Positions 9,079-17,664 of a stretch of 64,000 nucleotides of DNA are shown here, piece after piece. How positions within the stretch are numbered: the stretch's first letter is position 1; every line of letters starts with the position of its first letter. The DNA is from Yarrowia lipolytica (Eukaryota > Ascomycota > Dipodascomycetes > Dipodascales). The stretch is taken from contig NC_090772.1 in the NCBI RefSeq assembly GCF_001761485.1, forward strand, positions 248,001 through 312,000. Reading direction: 5' to 3'. The notes under the pieces are model-generated. The model ran no database searches, was not told the DNA's origin, and saw only the letters and a list, made by a program, of their open reading frames with translations. A program made the translations under genes and the position numbers.

Positions 9079-9874
9079 ACGTTTTTTTTATTTCAAAAGT
9101 CGTTACCACCACCATCTAAACGCTGTAAAATTTCGCGAAAATCCGAAAAGAGGATAATTTAGGGATACTTTGAGAACGAAATCATGTTTATAAGGCCTGG
9201 TTTAGTCATTAAACAACTTTCTGCAACCATATTACCACTTTAATGTTGATTATTGTCGTCTTGTTCTGAGACGAAACCTGGAGTGAGCCGGATTGCACCC
9301 GGGCGTCTCATCATTGGAGCAGGAACCAAACTACTCCATATAGATACTTGAAAGAACTGACAAACAAACATTAACAGCTTCCTCATCAATGGCGCCGCAT
9401 TATCGCCCAGAGGAATGTCTACTATACCTATATATATTCCTGTCTATGGAGAACTGGAGTACACCCAAGAGTCGCCGAACCTGCCTGACTGTCGCCTGCT
9501 AAGTAATTCGACATTTATTCATACCTCTTGATAGACAATAGTTATACCCTACGAGATATTGCTCATCTACGCCCTTCTGACTCGTCTGCCCAATCTTGTA
9601 GGACAAGATGAAGTTGAATCCCAGTACATACCCCGTCAGTCTGATCCTTGCCCTTAGCAACTCGTCGTTTTTACATGAACTTGCACTCACCAACCAAGTC
9701 TGAACCCCGAGCACTCGCCTGGGGACATTCATATTACTAATAAATACTCTTCTAAATTATTGAAGGGCTTGGGAACACAAGTCCACAGCTCACCGTCAAG
9801 TCAACATATAGTGCGTAGCAGAGAGCTGGTATGATGGGAACGTGTCTCTCAGACGCCTGTCACGTAAGGTGCTC
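9079..9874. other. Intergenic spacer
   Basis: No protein gene recognised. A weak tRNA-like segment at 9279-9336 was considered and rejected. Otherwise unremarkable. Confidence 0.5.
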
Positions 9875-10846
9875 TTATTCCTCCTCACTCGACGACAACT
9901 CCTCCTCCTCTCTCCTACCGCCTGCGTAACCCCGTAGACTCATAGGTCCTCCACCTCCAGCAGGCATGTTCCAGCTATGTTTGGGCTTGTTATCATGCGA
10001 GTCGTCCACGATCATCATCACGTCTCCGTCATCGTCCTTGGAAAACTGCTCCAGCGACTCCTCCAGCTCGTTGGCCAGGTCTCCGAAATCGTCCAGGTCC
10101 GCGTCCACGTCTGACTCCGACGACGAAGCTGCCGCTGTTGGCGTCGAGGTGGGCGGTCGTTTTGCAGCAGGCTTGGCCACCGGTTTGGGGGCCGCCTTCT
10201 TCGGTGCGGTCTTCTTGGCCGGGGCCTTTTTGGCCGGGGCCTTTTTGACCGGCTCCGGCTTCACGTCCTCCACCTCCTCCAGACCCATGTCTGCCTCCAT
10301 GAGCTCCGCTTCCAGCCGTGCGGCCTCTGCGGCCTCCTCCGCGGCCTGGGCCTTTGCTGCCGCTGCTTCCTTGGCCTCCCTGGCCTCGATTTCCCGCTTC
10401 TTGCGCAGCTCCTCCTCAGATACAATCTTGCCTGCTCCCGGTAAACTGATTCCCAGACCGTCTGTGGACTCTGGAGAGGCCGTCCGGGTCGCACGTGACG
10501 CCCCCACAGTGCCAGCTCCCGCAGCCTTGTCCCGTGACACCCGCAAAGTCGCATCCAATGGATGAAGCACGTACGAGTTGCTGGGGGCGTCCCAAACCAG
10601 CACACACTCCAGGTCCGACGCCGGCGCCACCCCTCCGGAGAAGGTGTGTGTGCCGTTCCCGCCGCCGCTGCCTCGAAGCACCCAATTGCCCTTGTCCTTG
10701 TCCTCCTCCAGCTGCATTTTGCTCTTGTGATCCAGCGAGTCGGGATGGAACCCGTACCGAATCGACACCATGTCGCCGAGCGGGTTGGGGCCGCCGCTTT
10801 TGCGTCCGCGCTTGAGTAGCTCAGGGCTTACCGTCACTTTGTGCAT
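9875..10846 (-). CDS. EAF-family RNA polymerase II elongation factor (ELL-associated)
   Basis: 323 residues, ATG at 10844-10846. Residues ~20-108 match the EAF N-terminal domain: IRYGFHPDSLD, an acidic 'EEDKDKG' stretch, a THTFSGG turn, the hallmark CVLVWD (81-86) and a final LRVSRDK. In fission yeast and animals EAF proteins bind ELL and raise polymerase II elongation. After the domain come an Ala/Glu/Lys helix (~143-185, probable coiled coil), a histone-H1-like run of KAPAKK repeats (~198-230), an acidic-serine segment (~241-270) and an acidic C-terminus (SSSEEE). The basic-then-acidic tail fits a nuclear chromatin-associated protein. Saccharomyces lacks a clear EAF, so its presence here is of note. 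Family assignment is from motif recognition. Confidence 0.8.
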   Translation of the reverse strand: MHKVTVSPELLKRGRKSGGPNPLGDMVSIRYGFHPDSLDHKSKMQLEEDKDKGNWVLRGSGGGNGTHTFSGGVAPASDLECVLVWDAPSNSYVLHPLDATLRVSRDKAAGAGTVGASRATRTASPESTDGLGISLPGAGKIVSEEELRKKREIEAREAKEAAAAKAQAAEEAAEAARLEAELMEADMGLEEVEDVKPEPVKKAPAKKAPAKKTAPKKAAPKPVAKPAAKRPPTSTPTAAASSSESDVDADLDDFGDLANELEESLEQFSKDDDGDVMMIVDDSHDNKPKHSWNMPAGGGGPMSLRGYAGGRREEEELSSSEEE

Positions 10847-12197
10847 CGTTATTGTCGTTGTAGTGGTGCCGAGGTGGTGGAGTGTGACAACAGTAGCAGG
10901 CTTGGTCTTAGCTCACAATGCACATACAGGAGCTTAGGGTAATTGCAGCAGCGTTTGGCGTGTAGGCTTATGGAACTGGATAGAGAGGTTAGGGTAGGGA
11001 CAAATTTCTGAGTCAGCAGGAGCGTGAGTTTGGTGTGGTCACGTGATGGTGAACCGCGGTGGACGACGACTCTTTTCTTGTCTTTTTACTGTTATTGTGA
11101 GCCACGGTACGTTGTTGGTGGATGTAGTTTGTTCCATTATCTACTTGCCAATTGAACTAAAGTTGGGCGATAAATGGGTGTAAAATGGGTGATAAATGGG
11201 TGTAAAATGGGTGTAAAATGGGTAAAATGAGTGTAAAATGAGTGTAAAACGAGTGTAAAATGGGTGTAAAATTGGAGAGGGGGAAGGGAGAGATTACGAG
11301 TTGTAGGGGGCTGTGGAGGTTCAAAATCAGGGGAAATTGGAGACAATGGAGGAATTCAGTAAAATTCGGGGTCCTGATCTGATCTCTGGTCGCTATGATT
11401 GCTTGGAATATTGATGTCATGTGTTCAACTTGGTCTCGTATTCAGACTCCTCGACCACCACAGTAAGTGATGATAGACCATCGCTATTTGACCAATAACG
11501 ACGTGGAATTTGGTGGAGAAGTACGCTGACGGAAATATAGACTTGTTTATTTTCACATATCTGTTTTAATCTGACTCAGTGACGCCCCAGCCAGTGTTTT
11601 GATGTCCCTTTTCTTCCCTTTCGCCTTTCGCCATTTTGTTGAAGTTACTTGAGGAGAAAACTCCGCCGAGGATCCATACAGATACTATAGATTTCCAATT
11701 GGGATATTACTTGACATTTACTTGGAAGGTACTTGAAACTTACTCGACAGATGGACATCAATACGATCAGACAACGCCGCTTAGAGCTCACACCGAACTA
11801 TGACAAGGCGTAATAAAACGTGTAGCAATTGAATCTAGATTGTATGCAGATTCTGAATCACCCCTTATCATTTTTGGTGTGGGCATATCGTGTCTCCAAA
11901 ACCCCGTCCAACTTGCTACAGAAGTCGAGTCTGAACAGAAGATCTCTGAAGATTTGGCCAAGTTTTCTGGCAAAAGAGCACCATCGACGTTATCATGTGT
12001 CGTCTCTAGGCCTAGAAGAACGGCTACTCTCTATGAAGAGTTCAGAGAAAGTTTTGCTAGTAAGACGCCGCAGTTGATACCAGGATGAAGGGCTTTCAGC
12101 TGAGATACGGAATCTGAACAGAGAGATACACATCGAGCTTCTCTCGGAATTTCCTTTGGAGTATGTCGAGTAGAGCACAGTATCATGGCGCATACCC
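10847..12197. other. Intergenic spacer
   Basis: 1.35 kb between the EAF start and the BTB gene stop. It contains the 11-bp satellite at 11164-11273, a CACGTGA motif near 11039 and a run of TTACTTG-type words (11645-11745). No credible gene. Confidence 0.55.
11164..11273. repeat. 11-bp minisatellite (TGGGTGTAAAA), about 10 copies
   Basis: Imperfect tandem units TGGGTGTAAAA with variants TGGGTGATAAA, TGAGTGTAAAA and one shortened TGGGTAAAA. Confidence 0.9.
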
Positions 12198-13196
12198 CTA
12201 CTCAACCTTCCTCCGCTTTCTGGACATGGCGACGGAGACATCTGAAAACAAACTAATGAGCTCATTCTTCTTCAAATGCTGGATCTGGTCATCGAAATCC
12301 TCCACTTCGGGCATCATCTGCTCAATCTTTTTAGAAGCAAAGTCCCTCACATGGTCATTCTCAGCTTCGAGGCTCTTTCTCCATAGATAGATGGCTTGCT
12401 CAATATCAACGTGCCCCTGCTCCCGCTTCAACCATGTAGTGGCTAACTGGACAAGTTCAGGAAGCTCGTACCTCTGAGCATATAAAATGAGATTAGCAGC
12501 GTCCATCAAGGTCAGATCGAGCACTTCGCCGTAGAGATATCGTACCAGAGCCTCGAGGGTGGTCTTAGGCATGGACAATTTGACCCTCCTTTTCTGCTCA
12601 ATCTCCCGCATGTTTTTCGAAACCATCATGCCTTTGAAAAAGGGCCACAGTCCCTCCATGACAGACCTGTGCACCTCGATCTTGTCCCCGTCCTCGCATA
12701 TCAGTGTGAAGTCTGGCTCGGAATCCTGTCTGATTCGAGAGAGACCTGTCTTGTGAATGGAGGTTTGGCCGGTTAGAAAGTCCGCCATTCCGGACTCGAT
12801 ATGGGAGTCGAACTTCCGAAAGTCGACTGTAGACCATGCATTGTCCAACGTGAGCAAGAACCCGGAAAACAAAAAGGTATCCTGGTCGATCGCGAAACAG
12901 GTGTCGGTGGAGTCTCTACTCGCCATCATTATCGAGTGAGCGGAGGAGTGCACGACGTTTTCTTTGTTGTTGTAGAACTTCAGCCAGATGTCCGACCGCT
13001 CCTCTCGGTCCCCTTCGACGGGGTCTCCGAAGACGAAGTAAAAGATGCCGACATTTTGCAGCTCGCATTGCGCGTACACATTCCCTTCAATGTCCTGGTC
13101 GAACTGCTCGCGCGTCGCAGGCGTTTCATCTCCTCCTAGGCTGAGAGATTTGAGGCTGTTGGGCGACGTTTTCCGCGTAGATTTGCGTCTAGCCAT
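12198..13196 (-). CDS. BTB/POZ-domain protein with MATH-like N-terminal part
   Basis: 332 residues from ATG at 13194-13196. Residues ~160-257 are a BTB fold: FTLICEDGDKIEVHRSVM, a helix ending PFFKGMM, then LEALVRYLYGEV and ANLILYAQRYELPELVQLA, the usual BTB order followed by the start of a BACK-like helix. Residues ~35-150 (NVGIFYFV...WLKFYNNKENVVHSS) look like a beta sandwich of the MATH type, a weaker call. Basic N-terminus (ARRKSTRK) and C-terminus (SRKRRKVE) suggest nuclear import. MATH-BTB proteins usually act as substrate adaptors of cullin-3 ubiquitin ligases; this role is inferred. A decayed paralogue lies 0.4 kb upstream on the same strand. Confidence 0.85.
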   Translation of the reverse strand: MARRKSTRKTSPNSLKSLSLGGDETPATREQFDQDIEGNVYAQCELQNVGIFYFVFGDPVEGDREERSDIWLKFYNNKENVVHSSAHSIMMASRDSTDTCFAIDQDTFLFSGFLLTLDNAWSTVDFRKFDSHIESGMADFLTGQTSIHKTGLSRIRQDSEPDFTLICEDGDKIEVHRSVMEGLWPFFKGMMVSKNMREIEQKRRVKLSMPKTTLEALVRYLYGEVLDLTLMDAANLILYAQRYELPELVQLATTWLKREQGHVDIEQAIYLWRKSLEAENDHVRDFASKKIEQMMPEVEDFDDQIQHLKKNELISLFSDVSVAMSRKRRKVE

Positions 13197-13644
13197 CTTC
13201 TGATTGTGGCAGTTGATCCAACTAATTTTGTTCGTGTCGCGTTCAATTTAGGTGTTGACGCGTTAAGCCTCGATTACGCATGACTAAAATTATATTAAAA
13301 TGAAAAATGAAAAACGAAAAATGCAGAAATTAAAAAAAAAATTGAAAAAAACTGACAAAATAGAGATATATATACTGACAACAGAAAAATACCGACAAAA
13401 CAGAGAATGTTGTTGATAAAAGAGAAAATACAGACAAAAACAACTGCGGCGTTTGTTTCGGACACAAGAACATCCAATGCAACAGTTATTCACGTACTGT
13501 ACTGGAAAGCTGCAAGGCTCCATCCTAAGCCGCAGAAGACTCGTCACGCCGGGTCTACTTCCGACAACTCCTGTCTGAAGACTCAGTGAACTCTCCGTGA
13601 GTAAAGGTATACATTTCTAATCCCCTACTCAGCCCCCCTCCCCC

Positions 13645-14465
13645 TCATCTTATCAGCCATGGCGACCGAGACTCTGAAAACAACGTGACCAGTTCATCCT
13701 TCTCAGATGCCATATCTCGGGTTGAGGACTCCACCGCTGGCATAAGCTGCTGGATTTTCACAGAAGCGTGGTCTCGGATTTGTTCTTCCTGTTCCCTGGA
13801 ACTCTTCTGCCACACACACACACACAGCGCTAGCTGAGAGTCCATGGGTTCACAGTTGACCTTGGTTTCGGTCAACTGCAGCAGCTCGGACAGATGGTAC
13901 ATTCACGTATTGAGAAAGAGATTGGCGGCTCGGTGAAACTCCATTCGCAGCTCTCCCCCGTACAGATCTCTTCCCGTACAGATAGCTCATCAGCACATCA
14001 AGTGTGCTTGGGCATGGACAACTGGGCCCGATGCTGAGGTTCGTCTTCCTGCTTTTACACATCATTGCACGAAAGAGACGCTATACTCCCTGCAAAACTG
14101 TTTTGTGGACTTCCATAGTCTCTCATCTTCACTCTGCGCCTTGAAATCCGAGCCTGCGGTTCCCTGATGCGAGAACCAAGGTCTGTTTGGTGAGAAAGTG
14201 GGCCGTTCCCCATCTGGTCGGTGAGCTGAGTCGGTGCGGTCAATGGCGAAACTGGCAGCACCCGTTAGTTTCCTCCTCGACACCAGTACTCCGGATTGAT
14301 ATATCAGTGTCTTTCGTTGTCGTTGTAAAACTGCAGACATACACTGAGCCAGTCGGGGCCGTTTCTGTCGCACTTGACAAGGTAGAAGACTCCCACATCT
14401 CTGAGCAAGCATTGGCAATCTTGTCCTTTATTCCGTCCTCAAACTTCTCCCTGGTGTGCTCTTGA
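13645..14465 (-). pseudogene. Decayed paralogue of the BTB gene
   Basis: Fragments in different frames follow the neighbouring BTB protein in order. Near 14310-14400 the reading DVGVFYLV...LQFYNDNE matches NVGIFYFV...LKFYNNKE. Near 13970-14060 MMCKSRKTNLSIG...STLDVLMSYLYG matches the end of the BTB fold. At 13645-13902 HLSELLQL...IRDHASVKIQQLMPAVE...KDELVTLFSE matches ELPELVQL...VRDFASKKIEQMMPEVE...KNELISLFSD. At least three frame changes and stops separate the pieces, and no start codon is intact. It is a tandem duplicate that lost coding capacity. Confidence 0.85.
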
Positions 14466-14800
14466 TACGGTACAAGTACAGTATGTGAATTACTTGAAAA
14501 ATCACTTCACATGGTCTCAAGTGGTCAATTGAGTACGCCTCAATACCCCAACGACCACCTCACTACACTACAAACACATCTATAACCCCATTTATACTAT
14601 ATAAACACGTAAATTACTGTCCACGGGAACGCTAGCGTGGCTCTGACCACTCGTTTCGCATCCCGTATCCTTTTTCTGACTTGCTGTCTTCCTTTTCTGT
14701 CTTCTTGAGCTGCCTCAGACCATCAGCACCCAAGACCGTCGCAGAGGTACTTGTATGGCGCCACGACGCTCAGTCACTCCTGCCAACTATCATACCCTGT
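14466..14800. other. Intergenic spacer
   Basis: 335 bases between the BTB pseudogene and the KH gene stop, including the 3' region of the KH gene. No feature recognised. Confidence 0.5.
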
Positions 14801-15943
14801 TTAAACATTGTAGCCTGCTCTGAGGAAAATCTTCTCAATCTCCTCCAGACTCTTGTCCGAGTACCACTCCTGTTCCAGCAGCTGCTTGAGCTCAACAATG
14901 GCCTGGGTGACATTGGCTTGGTCCTGGGCGACAATCTGAACCACGGACTTCTTGTCGTGATCGCTCTTGAGCGAAATGAAAGCTCCCGAGTTCTCCCGCA
15001 GCTGCTTGATGTTTGCTCCTCCTCGTCCAATCACGGTGCCCACCATATGGTCTGGGATAATGAGCCTGATTTTCGCAAACTGGCCACGCTGCGCCAACTT
15101 GGTATGCGAGTGATAGTTGATGTCTGTTCTGGGCAGAATGTGGGCTCGGGGGAGATCAGAGCTCTTCTTGAACGGAGTCTGGTGCTCCTGCATCACCAGC
15201 TCATGCACAAAGCGGGCCACCTCGTCGAGATCAGCAATCTTCTTGACGTTGACAATGAGCAGTTGGTCACGGGAGTCGGGAATCAACTGCTTGTTCACAC
15301 TGATGGAGTTGCTAGTCGACGGTCTGCCTCCATACATGGCGTTGCACAGATGGTCAAACTTTGCTGCCACACTGTTGGTGACCGAGAACCGCAACTGGCC
15401 CGATCCTGGCTTGAGCGATAGTCCGTCGGCGTCCCGCTGAGGCCGGCGAGTGATAATCTCTCGATACATGTCTGTGATAGCCTGAGACAGCTTTTCGGCG
15501 TCTCGAGCCACCTGCTCGTTCGTGGTTTTGTCGAGATTCTCCTCGCTGTCGCACTTGATTCGCACCGATCTCGACGACGAGGCATTGACAAACGGAGACA
15601 GATTGAGAGCGTATAGATTGTGCTGCGATCTCAGCTGCTGGATCACCTCGCCCCGGTTCCTGAGCAGCGCCGACACCTCGAACGGCTGCAGAAACAGCCG
15701 GAACCGGTTGTTGGATGAGCGTTTGTAGGGCGTCTTAGATTTCGGAGCGCCCTTGAGTTTCTGACCTCCGGTAGTCTGTCTTTGCTGTCCTTTGTGGGTC
15801 CGGTTCAGTGTCTTTTGTTGTTGATTGTGGTCCATGCGTTCTCCGTTGTTGGCTCCATTCTGCACCCGGTCTATCGACTTGAGAATGACGGCGGGATCCG
15901 GCGTTTTGGCAGACGACGCGAGCGTATTAATTCGGCGGATCAT
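14801..15943 (-). CDS. KH-domain RNA-binding protein
   Basis: 380 residues from the ATG at 15941-15943. The frame is open a few codons further but without an ATG. Residues ~290-356 form a clear KH domain: KIRLIIPDHMVGTVIGRGGANIKQLRE with the GRGG loop at 306-309 that contacts RNA, then FISLKS and a final helix. A second KH-like region at ~79-160 (FRLFLQPFEVSALLRNRGEVIQQLR) has RNRG in place of GxxG. A middle segment (~183-252) may be a third, degenerate KH. The N-terminus (MIRRINTLASSAKT) is basic and hydroxylated, a possible mitochondrial presequence; the basic Gln-rich stretch 40-80 would equally suit RNA binding. Target RNA unknown. Confidence 0.88.
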   Translation of the reverse strand: MIRRINTLASSAKTPDPAVILKSIDRVQNGANNGERMDHNQQQKTLNRTHKGQQRQTTGGQKLKGAPKSKTPYKRSSNNRFRLFLQPFEVSALLRNRGEVIQQLRSQHNLYALNLSPFVNASSSRSVRIKCDSEENLDKTTNEQVARDAEKLSQAITDMYREIITRRPQRDADGLSLKPGSGQLRFSVTNSVAAKFDHLCNAMYGGRPSTSNSISVNKQLIPDSRDQLLIVNVKKIADLDEVARFVHELVMQEHQTPFKKSSDLPRAHILPRTDINYHSHTKLAQRGQFAKIRLIIPDHMVGTVIGRGGANIKQLRENSGAFISLKSDHDKKSVVQIVAQDQANVTQAIVELKQLLEQEWYSDKSLEEIEKIFLRAGYNV

Positions 15944-16340
15944 GGCGGTATACACAGCGTTCGGTCGTGTCAGGTCAAGTCAGGTCGAGTAGTCCTGTTG
16001 AAGTCGGCTCCACCAGGCCTTGCATTTTTCACCACCTAAAAAAATAAGCCTTTTTCTCCCACTTATCGAACTTTATATGTGCAGCGTGCGAAAACGGCCA
16101 AAAACGCGGAAAAAAGTACTAGTTTGTATGACAAAGATTCTGTTTGAAGAGGGAAAATTACGTAATACAACTTTCTGATTACGATTATGTAATAATATCC
16201 CCCCATTTGCGTTCCCATTGCCAAATTCAACACTCCCTAACCCCCCCGCTCTGGAAACCTAATTACCCCGGAGATGGAAACAATTGGGAGTTTCATGATT
16301 GGCTGTGGGTCTCATTCTCCGGAGCGGGAAGGGGGTGGAT

Positions 16341-16410
16341 GTCACGTGCCAGGGAATGGAGTCACGTGTCAAACTGGATTTTTTTATTCTCGGCTTATTC
16401 AAGTCACGTG
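16341..16410. promoter_or_regulatory. Cluster of three CACGTG E-boxes
   Basis: GTCACGTG occurs at 16341-16348, 16361-16368 and 16403-16410, about 400-460 bases upstream of the KH gene start. CACGTG is bound by bHLH factors (Cbf1, Pho4 type) in yeasts. Function here is inferred. Confidence 0.4.
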
Positions 16411-16945
16411 AACCCCCCTACAACCCCCGCGTGTCTGCTCATTCACTGCTACAGCTCGCGCGACTCCAACCAGGTATCTTCTGCTGTGCAGATCAGAAGA
16501 AGAAATTTCAGGAACTGAGACAAATGACCTGAAGCAGCATGTCGGAGGGGATCTAGCGGGAAAAATGTAGGGTAAGAGCGCGGGTGTTAGTCATCGGAGG
16601 GATGGGTTGAATGTTAATGGGTGAATAATGTGCCAATGGGCTTGTTGAGGTGTGCTTTTACGACGTTTCCAGGCCCATTTCGTTCTGTCTTTATCCCAAG
16701 GTTATTTAGTTGACAATTACTTGGGTGAAAAATCCCACTGGGGCTGCCAATTCGACCTTCCAGAGATGCTGAAAGAGTGTGGGAAGTAGCTTTCTGTAGC
16801 TCCTGGGCTGATATTGACATTTAGCCAATAATATCCCATATTTGACTAACAAAATCGGTGGTTGTATGGGTTTCAGGGATCTTCATGCGCCTAATTTTAC
16901 TTAGATTTTGTTAGGTCAATGTATCAGCATAATGTATCGAAATGT

Positions 16946-17031
16946 TGAGCACATTTCGGCCAACATTACGAGCAAGTTCGGCCAAAGTAGCGAGCAATTT
17001 CGACCAAAGTAGCGAGCAAATTTGGTCTAAA
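16946..17031. repeat. 22-bp tandem repeat, about 4 copies
   Basis: Imperfect units of CGAGCAATTTCGACCAAAGTAG. The first copy is the most diverged. Confidence 0.75.
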
Positions 17032-17499
17032 GATACCCACGAGGTCATGGGATACCGTCTCCAGTTCATTATGGGTCTGGAGTCGTCGCTAACGTGATTG
17101 TGATGACTATACAGTACGTTCGCTCTACACACGGGGACTCCAGTCGTCGTATAATGTGCTGTAGGGAGTTTTACGGGCGTAAGTCTCGAGGAATCTGTTA
17201 CGGAGGAGTAGAAACCACTAACTGCTACATTTTTGAGAAGTTTTCGGTCTATTTCAGAGTTTCATGTTTTCTTCTGTTCCGGCCAATCCATTAGTTGACA
17301 ATTACTTGAATAAAAAGTCGGCGGAGATAAAACATCGGCACTCTGAAAGATACCACAGGGATAGAAATAAAACTAGTACTTGCGTGATGGACGACATCTT
17401 TATTAAGGAGAAAAGAACCTCCATTATTTCTCTCTTCTGGGAGACTTTCCTGACTCCGCCATTGGTCACTATTACTTAGGTTTAGTTGACATCTGCCAA

Positions 17500-17500
<1 letters not shown>

Positions 17501-17533
<33 letters not shown>
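17501..17533. repeat. Poly(A) tract, 33 bases
   Basis: An uninterrupted run of A in an intergenic region, not preceded by any recognisable retroelement body. Confidence 0.95.
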
Positions 17534-17534
<1 letters not shown>

Positions 17535-17664
17535 CCACCCAGGCAGAACACCAGTAGTTCGCATCTATTATGATCTACGCACTAAAATGCCTTCAGATAA
17601 ATACAATGCAATTTATTACCGGAACGGTGAACTTGGTAGAAGCAAACTGGACCTTCGCCCTTTT

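Larger units (their letters stand above)
15944..17664. other. Intergenic region with E-box cluster and repeats
   Basis: 1.7 kb with no credible gene. It holds three CACGTG sites (16341-16410), a 22-bp repeat at 16946-17031, two identical TTAGTTGACAATTACTTG words (16706-16723 and 17291-17308) and a 33-base A-run at 17501-17533. Confidence 0.55.

Noticed and set aside
9279-9336. tRNA-like segment on the minus strand with GGAGTAG and CTCACTCC ends and a GGTGCAATCC B-box-like word
   Set aside because: Acceptor arms pair only partly, there is no proper A box or anticodon arm, and it is too short. At best an old tRNA relic.
17501-17533. A33 run as a possible retroposon tail
   Set aside because: No element body or target-site duplication was found beside it; simple slippage is enough.
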